A stretch of 6,536 nt of DNA from Proteiniphilum sp. (GTDB lineage Bacteria > Bacteroidota > Bacteroidia > Bacteroidales > Dysgonomonadaceae): the NCBI GenBank assembly GCA_012728465.1, contig JAAYFB010000140.1, positions 1-6,536 of the forward strand, given 5' to 3'. The position numbers and the translations under genes are program-made. Numbering within the stretch: the first letter of the stretch is position 1; the number at the start of each line of letters is the position of its first letter. The notes under the pieces are model-generated. The model ran no database searches and was not told the DNA's origin. It saw only the letters and a program-made list of their open reading frames with translations. Below are positions 1 through 6,433 of the stretch, one piece after another.

Positions 1-1
1 G

Positions 2-112
2 AATATTCAGCTATTTGATATCCAAATTGGCAAGCAGGATAGTTTGAGCCAAACTCACAATAAACTTAATAAGCCAAACTTTGAATCTTTACAGTTAGAA
101 GAACAACGATAA
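2..112 (+). CDS. C-terminal end of an unidentified protein (partial, 5' end outside window)
   Basis: The frame beginning at base 2 is open from the window edge to a TAA at 110-112 and gives 36 residues, starting NIQLFDIQIGKQ and ending LQLEEQR. The other forward frame checked, from base 1, stops at once. The tail is hydrophilic and rich in Q, N, K and S, as expected of a disordered C-terminus, and shows no motif I recognise. The strong hairpin 30 bases downstream and the convergent gene beyond it fit a real gene end here. No function can be assigned. It may be a chance open frame, because only 36 codons are visible. Confidence 0.42.
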   Translation, partial: NIQLFDIQIGKQDSLSQTHNKLNKPNFESLQLEEQR

Positions 113-122
113 TTCAAAGTCA

Positions 123-134
123 TATAGATCTATA
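123..134. repeat. 12-bp perfect palindrome TATAGATCTATA
   Basis: This perfect AT-rich palindrome lies between the stop of the left partial gene and the terminator hairpin. It could be incidental in AT-rich DNA. No function is inferred. Confidence 0.3.
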
Positions 135-141
135 ATAACAA

Positions 142-179
142 ACAAGGATGAAAGTTAATTGATTAGCTTTCATCCTTGT
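142..179. terminator. Bidirectional intrinsic terminator between convergent genes
   Basis: The arms ACAAGGATGAAAG (142-154) and CTTTCATCCTTGT (167-179) pair perfectly over 13 bp. The stem extends inward by one G-U pair and three A-T pairs (155-158 with 163-166) to a TTGA tetraloop. The plus strand continues CTTATTA and the minus strand continues TTGTTATTATAG, so both sides are T-rich without a long uninterrupted T run. It sits 29 bases after the partial plus-strand gene and 30 bases after the stop of the minus-strand peptidase gene, where a shared terminator is expected. Confidence 0.8.
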
Positions 180-209
180 CTTATTAATGGATTAATGTGC
201 AGAATATCT

Positions 210-2270
210 TTAGTCTAAATAATCTAACGCATCATCAACTGCGTTAAGTAAAGGCAAAATATCAATAGGATTTCCTACTGCTTCTTTCATCCATGCTTGC
301 GGTGTGATACGACCTTGCTTATACATACGCTCTATTTCATCTGCAATGTTTTTACCCTCCATATATTGTTCTATCTGGAAATTAATTAAGTGACCCATCG
401 GATAATTGGGGAGATAAAGAGGGTAATCAATCATATGAGAATAAATTCCCAAAAGTGTTTCGTCATCATCACCCAAAACTCCCGAATAGTACTTATTCCA
501 TACATCCTTTGCAATATTGATAACAGCATCCTTTAATTGCAGTGCTGTAGCATCAGGATTGGCATAAAGCCACTCCCATACCTTAATATCAACTAATGAT
601 ACACCCATAATTTCGTAACAGGACCAAAAATTATCAAGTGCAAGAAAATGGACATCCTCTGGATTAGGATTCTTTAGACCTAACAGTTCCATATCTCTCT
701 TTTGAAACAAAAAGGCGGTGGCTTCTGTAAACGAAGTATTAGGAACACCATTTAGCATATAAAAATCAACATTATTCATTGTAATGGTTTGCTCAACATT
801 ATGCCCTAACTCATGCACGCCAATGTTGTATCCCTTATAATCCATTCCATTTTCCCCCATACGTGAGCGAAGCCTAGCAACATCTCCACGCATAGCTGAA
901 CCCATAGCATGACCTGCTCCTCGAGAGGCATCTACGACTATTAAAGAAGCTATTTCTGCTGCTCTATCAGCTTCCCAACCAAGCTTCACCAAAATATTTG
1001 GCAAATCTGCCTTAAGTGCATCCGTATTTGGATACTTTTTTGATGTAATTTCATCAAGCTCTTTTTCGGGAATATTGCCACGGGACTTAAAGCCATTATA
1101 CCATATGTCAAAAGGCTCCAACTTTCTACCCAATCTAGTTTCGATAATCTTTGCAACTTTCTTTACCTGATCTGATGAAACAAGGTCTGTAAACAACTTC
1201 TCAACATCCTTCTGTAATATTTCCATAGTCCCGTCAAAAGCACGATTAAGCTGTGTTTCATTTTGCAAAGAATAATCATCTAACTGACGCATAGCATGAA
1301 AATTAGCTAAAAAAACCTCATATCTGGTGCTCTCTTCTGATGGAAGTGCAACCTTTGCACCATTTTCAAACACTTCATTAGAGGATGGGTTCCAATCATA
1401 ATTATCACTATTAATAATTGGTAAAGGTATCGATTGATCAATTATACGTTGCATGACTTTATATATCATTCTCTGCTTTTCCAATCCCTTATTTGCATCG
1501 CTATAGTTTGACTTCAGTTCGTCTCGCAAGCCCCAATGAGTAATAAGCTTCATATCTTTCGGAAATAGATGTTCGCCAGAGTCATTAATAAGATGACCCA
1601 TATAGATATTATAATCTGATATGTATGCATCTGCCTCTGTAAGTGTTTTAGAAATATTTTGCTGTACCGAAGCGGGTACACGTGAAGTGAACATATCACC
1701 CATACGCGAGTAGGCCCAATCTTGTCGAGACCAGTTGTCCGATAGTTTGCTTTTCTCCTCAAGAGAGTAGTACGGAAAGTTCAAAGCTACTACAAAAGCT
1801 ATCTTATTTGCATACAAATCATCAGTCAAATGAGCTGATACATCGTAGCTACCAAACATCATATCAACCTCATCTATAGTAGGTCCCTCAAGATGCAATG
1901 GCACTTTTAATTCTGCATCTATCTTATGAAAATAACCAAATAGTGTTTCAAAACTATGTTGCAGCTTATCAAATAGAATCTTTAACTTTGTCTCATCTCC
2001 AACAAACGAAGAGACACAAAACTCTGTAAAGTCGTCCTCCGAACCATCAACTGCTTGCCAAAGCTCTGCCACTTGAGCTACCCCACGTTCAATTCGAAAC
2101 GACAATTCTTCACCGTGCATTTCTTTTATTTTAGCAACTACCATATTAATATGATTATCGCTAATAGCTTTATCAACATTCATTTTATTGTCTTTTGGTG
2201 TATGTACTGGCACACAGGATACAATAACTAATAACAGAAAGTATATCCACATTCGTTTTTGCAACATCAT
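210..2270 (-). CDS. Predicted lipoprotein zinc metallopeptidase, M3-like gluzincin
   Basis: This 686-residue protein starts with basic residues (K5, R6), a hydrophobic stretch (8-17) and a lipobox ending IVSC with C19. It is therefore probably a lipoprotein that is exported and anchored by its lipidated cysteine. A zinc-binding, catalytic HELGH sits at 486-490. E516, in SFTEATAFLFQKRD, lies 26 residues after the second histidine, the place of the third ligand in gluzincins such as thimet oligopeptidase-type M3 peptidases. A late segment (about 616-637, YPLYLPNYPMGHLINFQIEQ) resembles the M3 C-terminal substrate-binding region rich in Y and G. The helical N-terminal 450 residues match no family I can name. 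Substrate is unknown; peptide cleavage in the periplasm or at the cell surface is inferred. Two ATGs stand in tandem at the start (2270 and 2267); either keeps the signal peptide. It is probably monocistronic, with its own promoter and a shared terminator downstream. Confidence 0.85.
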   Translation of the reverse strand: MMLQKRMWIYFLLLVIVSCVPVHTPKDNKMNVDKAISDNHINMVVAKIKEMHGEELSFRIERGVAQVAELWQAVDGSEDDFTEFCVSSFVGDETKLKILFDKLQHSFETLFGYFHKIDAELKVPLHLEGPTIDEVDMMFGSYDVSAHLTDDLYANKIAFVVALNFPYYSLEEKSKLSDNWSRQDWAYSRMGDMFTSRVPASVQQNISKTLTEADAYISDYNIYMGHLINDSGEHLFPKDMKLITHWGLRDELKSNYSDANKGLEKQRMIYKVMQRIIDQSIPLPIINSDNYDWNPSSNEVFENGAKVALPSEESTRYEVFLANFHAMRQLDDYSLQNETQLNRAFDGTMEILQKDVEKLFTDLVSSDQVKKVAKIIETRLGRKLEPFDIWYNGFKSRGNIPEKELDEITSKKYPNTDALKADLPNILVKLGWEADRAAEIASLIVVDASRGAGHAMGSAMRGDVARLRSRMGENGMDYKGYNIGVHELGHNVEQTITMNNVDFYMLNGVPNTSFTEATAFLFQKRDMELLGLKNPNPEDVHFLALDNFWSCYEIMGVSLVDIKVWEWLYANPDATALQLKDAVINIAKDVWNKYYSGVLGDDDETLLGIYSHMIDYPLYLPNYPMGHLINFQIEQYMEGKNIADEIERMYKQGRITPQAWMKEAVGNPIDILPLLNAVDDALDYLD

Positions 2271-2302
2271 CGTTATTTATTAAATCAATTAAAATTACGA
2301 AA

Positions 2303-2310
2303 CAAAGATA
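2303..2310 (-). promoter_or_regulatory. Putative Bacteroidota -7 element for the peptidase gene
   Basis: On the minus strand these bases read TATCTTTG, an exact match to the Bacteroides -7 consensus TAnnTTTG. The expected -33 position, 19-20 bases upstream, reads only TTAT rather than TTTG, so the -33 box is weak. Transcription would begin near 2297 and leave a leader of about 27 bases before the ATG at 2270. A chance match in AT-rich DNA is possible. Confidence 0.4.
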
Positions 2311-2341
2311 ATCTTTATTGATTTTATTAATAATATAAAGA

Positions 2342-2400
2342 CAAAAAAAATGGTTTTATAGCTTATTGAGTGAGCTTGTTTTATATCCTTATATATAAAA
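2342..2400 (-). terminator. Possible weak terminator after yggS
   Basis: Just past the yggS stop, an AT-only stem pairs 2379-2386 (TTTTATAT) with 2393-2400 (ATATAAAA) around a 6-base loop. Further along the minus strand comes a run of eight T (plus-strand A run at 2343-2350). The hairpin has no GC pairs and is about 28 bases from the T run, so this is a poor intrinsic terminator at best. It is listed because the transcription unit should end somewhere before the peptidase promoter. Confidence 0.25.
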
Positions 2401-2410
2401 GCATACAGAA

Positions 2411-3136
2411 CTACCTACCCTCATCCCAATAATAACTGTCTGGGTATATTCTATCTCCGAAGATAGCCGTACCCACTCTCACCATGGTTGCACCTTCTTC
2501 GATTGCTATTTCCAGATGATCACTCATACCCATTGATAGTTCTCGCATCTCTACATTTGGGATATTTTTTTCAATTACCTTTTGCTGCAATTGTTTTAAT
2601 AATCTATAGCAAGAACGAACCTTAACAGTGTCAGAACTAAAGAGGCCAATAGTCATCAGTCCCTTAATGTGTATTCTATCCAAGAGGGATATGTGCTTTA
2701 TCAACTCTATTAAACCATCAGGTGAAACTCCAAACTTGGTATCTTCATTTGTGGTATTTACTTGAATTAATATATCTATCTCTTTATCTTCATACTCCAA
2801 TCTATCTTGAAGTTTATTAGCAAGCCTAATGCTATCTATTGTTTGTATGCAAGAGACATCATATTTAAGTATTTCCTTTATCTTATTTGTTTGTAAATGC
2901 CCAATGAAATGAGTTTCATGTTGAATCTTTTTAAGATCATCATATTTTTGTGCTATCTCTTGCACTTTATTCTCACCTATCAATCGCTGACCAGCATCAA
3001 AAGCAATCTTAATACTCTCTGCACTCACAGTTTTGGTTGCTAAGAGTAGCCTAACTTCTTTTGACTCCCTACCACACCTTGTGCATGCACTTTCAATTCT
3101 TTGTAGTATAATATTAATATTGTTTAATATATTCAT
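2411..3136 (-). CDS. yggS: YggS/PROSC-family PLP-binding homeostasis protein
   Basis: This 241-residue protein has the normal family length of about 230-245. The PLP-linking lysine is K35 in LLATKT. It is followed by GENKVQE (54-60) and HFIGHLQTNK (76-85), then the phosphate-binding end LSMGMSDHLEIAIEEGATMVRVGTAIFG (200-227), all hallmarks of the single-barrel fold III family. Members bind pyridoxal 5'-phosphate in the cytoplasm, have no known catalytic activity, and buffer free PLP; loss of them disturbs amino- and keto-acid pools. I chose the ATG at 3136. An in-frame TTG at 3160 would add eight residues (FVTYICE after the start) that are not typical of the family. No Shine-Dalgarno sequence is visible. 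It is the last gene of the cluster, 44 bp after the fumarase beta subunit, so co-transcription is likely. Confidence 0.95.
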   Translation of the reverse strand: MNILNNINIILQRIESACTRCGRESKEVRLLLATKTVSAESIKIAFDAGQRLIGENKVQEIAQKYDDLKKIQHETHFIGHLQTNKIKEILKYDVSCIQTIDSIRLANKLQDRLEYEDKEIDILIQVNTTNEDTKFGVSPDGLIELIKHISLLDRIHIKGLMTIGLFSSDTVKVRSCYRLLKQLQQKVIEKNIPNVEMRELSMGMSDHLEIAIEEGATMVRVGTAIFGDRIYPDSYYWDEGR

Positions 3137-3180
3137 TTCACATATATAGGTTACAAACAATCAGAAAAGACATCTGTTCA

Positions 3181-3747
3181 TTATTGCTTATACTCCTCTA
3201 TTGCTTTTTTATATACATCATCACCCTGACTGTCAATTGCTACAACAACTGGCAGCTCATTCACCACAAGTCTGCGAATAGCCTCTGTGCCTAATTCCTC
3301 GAAAGCTACTATCTCGGAACTAATTACACATTTTGCCATAAGTGCAGCAGCACCACCGATGGCTGCAAAATAAACTCCATTGTTTTTCACAATTGCATCT
3401 ACTACAGCATCACTACGGGTCCCTTTGCCAATCATCACCTTTAGTCCATTTTCGATAAGTGTAGGTGAGTATGCATCCATTCGTCCACCTGTTGTAGGAC
3501 CAACAGACCCGATTGGCTTACCTGGCTTTGCTGGTGCAGGTCCTGCATAATATACAGCTTGTCCTTCAAATTCAAATGGCATTTTTTCACCACGTTCTAT
3601 CATTTCAAATAAAATCTTGTGTGCTGCATCTCGAGCAGTATATATCACTCCCGATATATATACCATATCACCTGTTTTAAGTTCATTAATTACTTCATTA
3701 GTGAATGGTGAAGTGATTACTTTTTTGTCAGTTGTGTCTTTATTCAT
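3181..3747 (-). CDS. Class I fumarase / L(+)-tartrate dehydratase-type beta subunit
   Basis: This 188-residue protein is the stand-alone C-terminal domain of iron-sulfur class I fumarases. Family signatures are TSPFTNEVINELKTGD near the N-terminus, SGVIYTARDAAH (32-43, with R39 and H43), GPTTGGRMD (83-91, with T85/T86 and R89 in the substrate-binding loop), GKGTRS (107-112), and VYFAAIGGAAALMAKC (125-140). With the alpha subunit it should form the cytoplasmic enzyme that reversibly hydrates fumarate to L-malate. The related L(+)-tartrate dehydratase has the same architecture and cannot be excluded by sequence reading alone, but fumarase is likelier without a tartrate transporter or regulator nearby. 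It begins 15 bp after the alpha stop, as expected for 1:1 co-expression. Length is normal for the split form (about 185-200 residues). Confidence 0.93.
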   Translation of the reverse strand: MNKDTTDKKVITSPFTNEVINELKTGDMVYISGVIYTARDAAHKILFEMIERGEKMPFEFEGQAVYYAGPAPAKPGKPIGSVGPTTGGRMDAYSPTLIENGLKVMIGKGTRSDAVVDAIVKNNGVYFAAIGGAAALMAKCVISSEIVAFEELGTEAIRRLVVNELPVVVAIDSQGDDVYKKAIEEYKQ

Positions 3748-3762
3748 AATTGTGTATAAGTT

Positions 3763-4608
3763 TTAAAGTTCTCCTTCAGCATGTCTGGTTGCATGACATC
3801 CTATATTTACAGAAACTGGCAATCCTGCAATATGCGTAGCATTTGTAAGTATATTTACACCCAGTGCAGTAGTAGTGCCACCAAATCCTGCTGGCCCAAT
3901 ACCAAGTTTATTAATCTCTTCAAGTAATTCGTCTTCAAGATTAGATAGGTATGGGTCTTCATTTACCACGTCCAAAGGTGCTAATAAAGCCCTTTTGCTT
4001 AAGAATGCAGCACGCTCCATTGTGCCTCCTACTCCAACACCTACAATAATTGGAGGGCATGGGTTACCACCAGCTTCAATAATAGTATCTATTACAAATT
4101 TCTTTACACCCTCTACGCCCTCGCTAGGTGTAAGCATTTTTAGTGCACTTTTATTTTCACTTCCAAAACCTTTTGGAGATACAGTTATGTGAAACACATC
4201 ATCGTCAGGAACAAGCTCATAATGAATAATTGCGGGTGTGTTATCTTTTGTGTTTACTCTATTGAATGGGTCTTCAACAACTGATTTACGCAGATACCCC
4301 TTCTCATAACCTTGACGGACTCCCTGATTGATGGCATCTTCAATAAAACCACCTTCAATTTGAATGTTTTGACTCATCTTTACGAATACTACCGTCATCC
4401 CCGTATCTTGACACATTGGCGAACGCTCTTCTCTTGCTATTTGGGCATTATCTATTAAGGTGCTCAGCACCTCCTTCGCAAGTGGCGATCGCTCTGTAAG
4501 CAAACTGCTCTTAAATTTCTTATTGATATCTTCAGATATAATGCAACACGCCTCAATGCATAGTCTCTCTACAAGTGCTGTTATATCAGCTGATTTTACC
4601 TTTTTCAT
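3763..4608 (-). CDS. Class I fumarase / L(+)-tartrate dehydratase-type alpha subunit (4Fe-4S)
   Basis: This 281-residue protein is the N-terminal, cluster-binding half of class I fumarases. The three cysteines expected to hold the oxygen-sensitive 4Fe-4S cluster are present: C66 in SPMCQDTGM, C184 in GGNPCPP, and C271 in VNIGCHATRH. Other family blocks are PKGFGSENKSALKML (145-159), GVGVGGTMERA (190-200) and GIGPAGFGGTTTALGV (236-251). Q67 and D68 after the first cysteine match active-site residues of the family. Together with the beta subunit it interconverts fumarate and malate, which in anaerobic Bacteroidota serves the branch from oxaloacetate to fumarate and succinate. The ATG at 4608 lies inside the 3' end of the preceding P-loop gene (23-bp overlap, different frame), giving the N-terminus MKKVKSADITAL. 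This overlap suggests translational coupling. Naming varies (fumA, ttdA and others), so no symbol is given. Confidence 0.94.
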   Translation of the reverse strand: MKKVKSADITALVERLCIEACCIISEDINKKFKSSLLTERSPLAKEVLSTLIDNAQIAREERSPMCQDTGMTVVFVKMSQNIQIEGGFIEDAINQGVRQGYEKGYLRKSVVEDPFNRVNTKDNTPAIIHYELVPDDDVFHITVSPKGFGSENKSALKMLTPSEGVEGVKKFVIDTIIEAGGNPCPPIIVGVGVGGTMERAAFLSKRALLAPLDVVNEDPYLSNLEDELLEEINKLGIGPAGFGGTTTALGVNILTNATHIAGLPVSVNIGCHATRHAEGEL

Positions 4609-5548
4609 CTACGCTTTTTCTAGTTAAAAAATAATGTGTATTCCTATTACCTAAATCTCCTTTATAATTATCCACCAATCCTATCATGCAATAGGTGTCC
4701 GTTTTAGGATCGTGAATAAACTCGTTTACAAGTGTAAAGTTTTTAATCTCAGATGTGTTTTTAACATGAAATCTAGGTCCATCACAAGGTATTATCTTAT
4801 CTCCCATCATAATATTATCCTCGTCATAATATGATATATCCATGTTTTCAGCAATCTTTTCATCAATTAGCACAGCTAAGTAGTTGAGATCAATGTTGGG
4901 CTTCTTATAAAACTTTATAAGGAATCCGTTTCTAATATCTGAAAAGAAATAATCTGATTCAGGAATATCAAACACTTCATGCAGTAGGGTTGTCGCTACT
5001 TCTTCAGCCGAGTGAGCCATTTTCCTATATTGTAGTGAGCTGTGCACTATTTGGTAAACACTTCCAGGATGGGGTCCGAACAGGCTTGGCCTTGTAACAA
5101 TTATCTCTTCTCCTATCCCCACTATGACATCAGCATTTCTGTCTAGATAAGGATAAAGTAGATTGAAGTGCTCTATTACGATACGTCTGTTGCGTTCAAG
5201 TAGAGAGTTAACATAATCTACAATCTCATACATCTGAGTAAAAGCCATTTGAAAGCGAATATCTAAGTGAAAAGTAGTCGCATCATCTACGTCTATTAGT
5301 GAATTTCTTACCTGCATAATTTTTCGCGGGTTCACTATATCGTCATCGTTTGATAGTTGTAGTCCCGGAAACATCCCTTTTATCAAAGATGATTTTCCCG
5401 CACCAGCATCCCCTACAATTCCTATTATTTTGTCATCATAGTTTATATGTCTGTGTGATATCTGCTCACCAAGAAACATTAATCGCTCTTTGCCACGTGG
5501 TGCAAAGTATTGCGAAGACACCATATATTCTTGAATAAAGTTTCGCAT
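4586..5548 (-). CDS. P-loop NTPase with C-terminal AlaRS second-additional-domain-like region
   Basis: This 320-residue protein has two recognisable parts. The N-terminal part carries a Walker A, GDAGAGKSS at 46-54 (lysine K52), after a conserved-looking SSQYFAPRGKER (11-22). IVIEHF (123-128) is a candidate Walker B strand, so ATP or GTP binding is expected. The C-terminal part resembles the editing/second additional domain of alanyl-tRNA synthetase: AHSAEEVATTLLHEVF (178-193) recalls the histidine-containing start, and CDGPRFHVKNTSEIKNF (255-271) recalls CGGTHVRNTGEIGLF. C255 and H261 are five residues apart rather than three, so zinc binding is uncertain. I recall related proteins annotated as 'alanine-tRNA synthetase second additional domain-containing', but their function is not established. 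It has no signal peptide and is probably cytosolic. It is first in the cluster and overlaps the fumarase alpha gene by 23 bp. A kinase acting on a small molecule or a tRNA-related role are both conceivable. Confidence 0.8.
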   Translation of the reverse strand: MRNFIQEYMVSSQYFAPRGKERLMFLGEQISHRHINYDDKIIGIVGDAGAGKSSLIKGMFPGLQLSNDDDIVNPRKIMQVRNSLIDVDDATTFHLDIRFQMAFTQMYEIVDYVNSLLERNRRIVIEHFNLLYPYLDRNADVIVGIGEEIIVTRPSLFGPHPGSVYQIVHSSLQYRKMAHSAEEVATTLLHEVFDIPESDYFFSDIRNGFLIKFYKKPNIDLNYLAVLIDEKIAENMDISYYDEDNIMMGDKIIPCDGPRFHVKNTSEIKNFTLVNEFIHDPKTDTYCMIGLVDNYKGDLGNRNTHYFLTRKSVDEKGKIS

Positions 5549-5845
5549 GACTGTATGTGTTGTTTTCTATGTCTTTATAGTTCTATTTTGTGTGATAAAG
5601 GTAGGAAATAAATGTGAGAGAGAAAAATAGAACAATGTATGTATTTTTCGTTTAGTTTTTCACTGAATAATTTCTGTAAATTTATACTCTTATCAAGTAT
5701 TACCTTGCATCACTATAATATATTTCTAATAATAAAAAATACAAATCTCTAACTCTTAGGTGCACACTTCATTAAACCTAATATATATATTTAGTGTTTA
5801 TTATACTGATAGCTGCTATATTAATATTGAGAATATATACATGAA
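5549..5845. other. AT-rich divergent intergenic region
   Basis: These 297 bases separate the start of the minus-strand cluster from the start of the plus-strand DUF4256 gene and must hold promoters for both directions. The minus-strand candidate is at 5596-5626. I see no good TTTG/TAnnTTTG pair for the plus strand. An imperfect AT-rich inverted repeat (AAAC-CTAA at 5774-5781 against TTAG-T-GTTT at 5791-5799) and a short odd palindrome ATAGCTGCTAT (5809-5819) lie 27-70 bases before the DUF4256 start and could be operator-like, though both may be chance. No convincing small gene or RNA was found; minus-strand open frames reaching in from the right are low-complexity and overlap DUF4256. Confidence 0.5.
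5596..5626 (-). promoter_or_regulatory. Putative promoter of the P-loop/fumarase/yggS cluster
   Basis: On the minus strand, TACCTTTA (5603 down to 5596) matches the Bacteroides -7 consensus TAnnTTTG except at the last base. Nineteen bases upstream, 5626-5623 reads TTTT, one mismatch from the -33 TTTG. The spacing fits the usual 19-21. Transcription would start near 5590, leaving a leader of about 40 bases before the ATG at 5548. Both boxes carry one mismatch, so this is only a candidate. Confidence 0.35.
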
Positions 5846-6403
5846 ATGAAAAAAGAATTGAGTAATGACGATAAGATTGAAGTACTGAGATTATTGGAAG
5901 ATAGATTTGAGAAAAACATATCTCGGCATAAAAATATTGACTTTTCAGAAGTACTTCCAAAACTTGAGACAAATCCTGATAAAATATGGTCTTTAAACAT
6001 GATGGAGCTTTCAGGTGGTGAGCCAGATGTGGTAGATTTTGATGAAGAATCAGAGGAGTTTATTTTCATTGATTGTTCAAAAGAGAGTCCATTAGGACGA
6101 AGAAGTCTTTGTTACGATAGAAAAGCACTAGATTCAAGAAGGACTAATAAGCCTATCAACAGTGCACTCGACTTTGCTAATGAGATAGGAGTCTCAATAC
6201 TGACAGAAAACGAATATAAACTATATCACAAACTTGTTGCTTTTGATACTAAGACTTCAAGTTGGGTATTAACGCCTGATGAAATAAGAGATTTAGGCGG
6301 TGCCATTTTTTGCGACTTTCGTTTTGGACGAGTCTTTACATACCACAATGGTGCTGAATCATATTACGCTGTGAGAGGATTTAGGGGTATGTTAAGAGTA
6401 TAA
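5846..6403 (+). CDS. DUF4256 family protein of unknown function
   Basis: This 185-residue protein is full length for DUF4256. Recognisable conserved blocks run through it: WSLNMMELSGGEPDVVDF (48-65), IDCSKESPLGRRSLCYDRKAL (75-95), FDTKTSSW (133-140), TPDEIRDLGGAIFCDFR (143-159) and VFTYHNGAESYYAVRGFRGMLRV (163-185). The family has no assigned role that I know of. The dense conserved polar set (D76, C77, S78, E80, R85, R86, C89, Y90, H167, N168) would suit an enzyme or nucleic-acid-related activity, but that is inference. There is no signal peptide or membrane segment, so it is probably cytosolic. The start is the ATG at 5846; an ATG five bases earlier (5841) reaches a stop after two codons. 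It appears to be a single-gene unit, divergent from the fumarase cluster, with homologues I recall in Firmicutes as well as Bacteroidota. Confidence 0.9.
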   Translation: MKKELSNDDKIEVLRLLEDRFEKNISRHKNIDFSEVLPKLETNPDKIWSLNMMELSGGEPDVVDFDEESEEFIFIDCSKESPLGRRSLCYDRKALDSRRTNKPINSALDFANEIGVSILTENEYKLYHKLVAFDTKTSSWVLTPDEIRDLGGAIFCDFRFGRVFTYHNGAESYYAVRGFRGMLRV

Positions 6404-6433
6404 GTATTATTATATATTGTATTAGTTAGATTA

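Noticed and set aside
47..80. Direct repeat AGCCAAACT at 47-55 and 72-80
   Set aside because: It is only nine bases, two copies, not in register with the reading frame, and has no further repeat structure around it.
1550..1762. 70-codon minus-strand open frame
   Set aside because: It lies wholly inside the metallopeptidase gene in another frame and its product shows no family features.
3137..3160. TTG start that would lengthen YggS by eight residues
   Set aside because: The ATG at 3136 gives the normal family N-terminus, and the extra residues (FVTYICE) look like translated leader.
3875..4192. 105-codon plus-strand open frame
   Set aside because: It is antisense to fumarase alpha, whose conserved cysteines and motifs span it. 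The proline/serine-rich product mirrors the glycine/valine-rich real gene.
5350..5538. 62-codon plus-strand open frame
   Set aside because: It is antisense to the Walker A region of the P-loop gene and has no independent support.
5778..6069. Two overlapping minus-strand open frames (5778-5972 and 5821-6069)
   Set aside because: They are antisense to the N-terminus of the DUF4256 gene, low-complexity and serine- or isoleucine-rich, with no recognisable motif.
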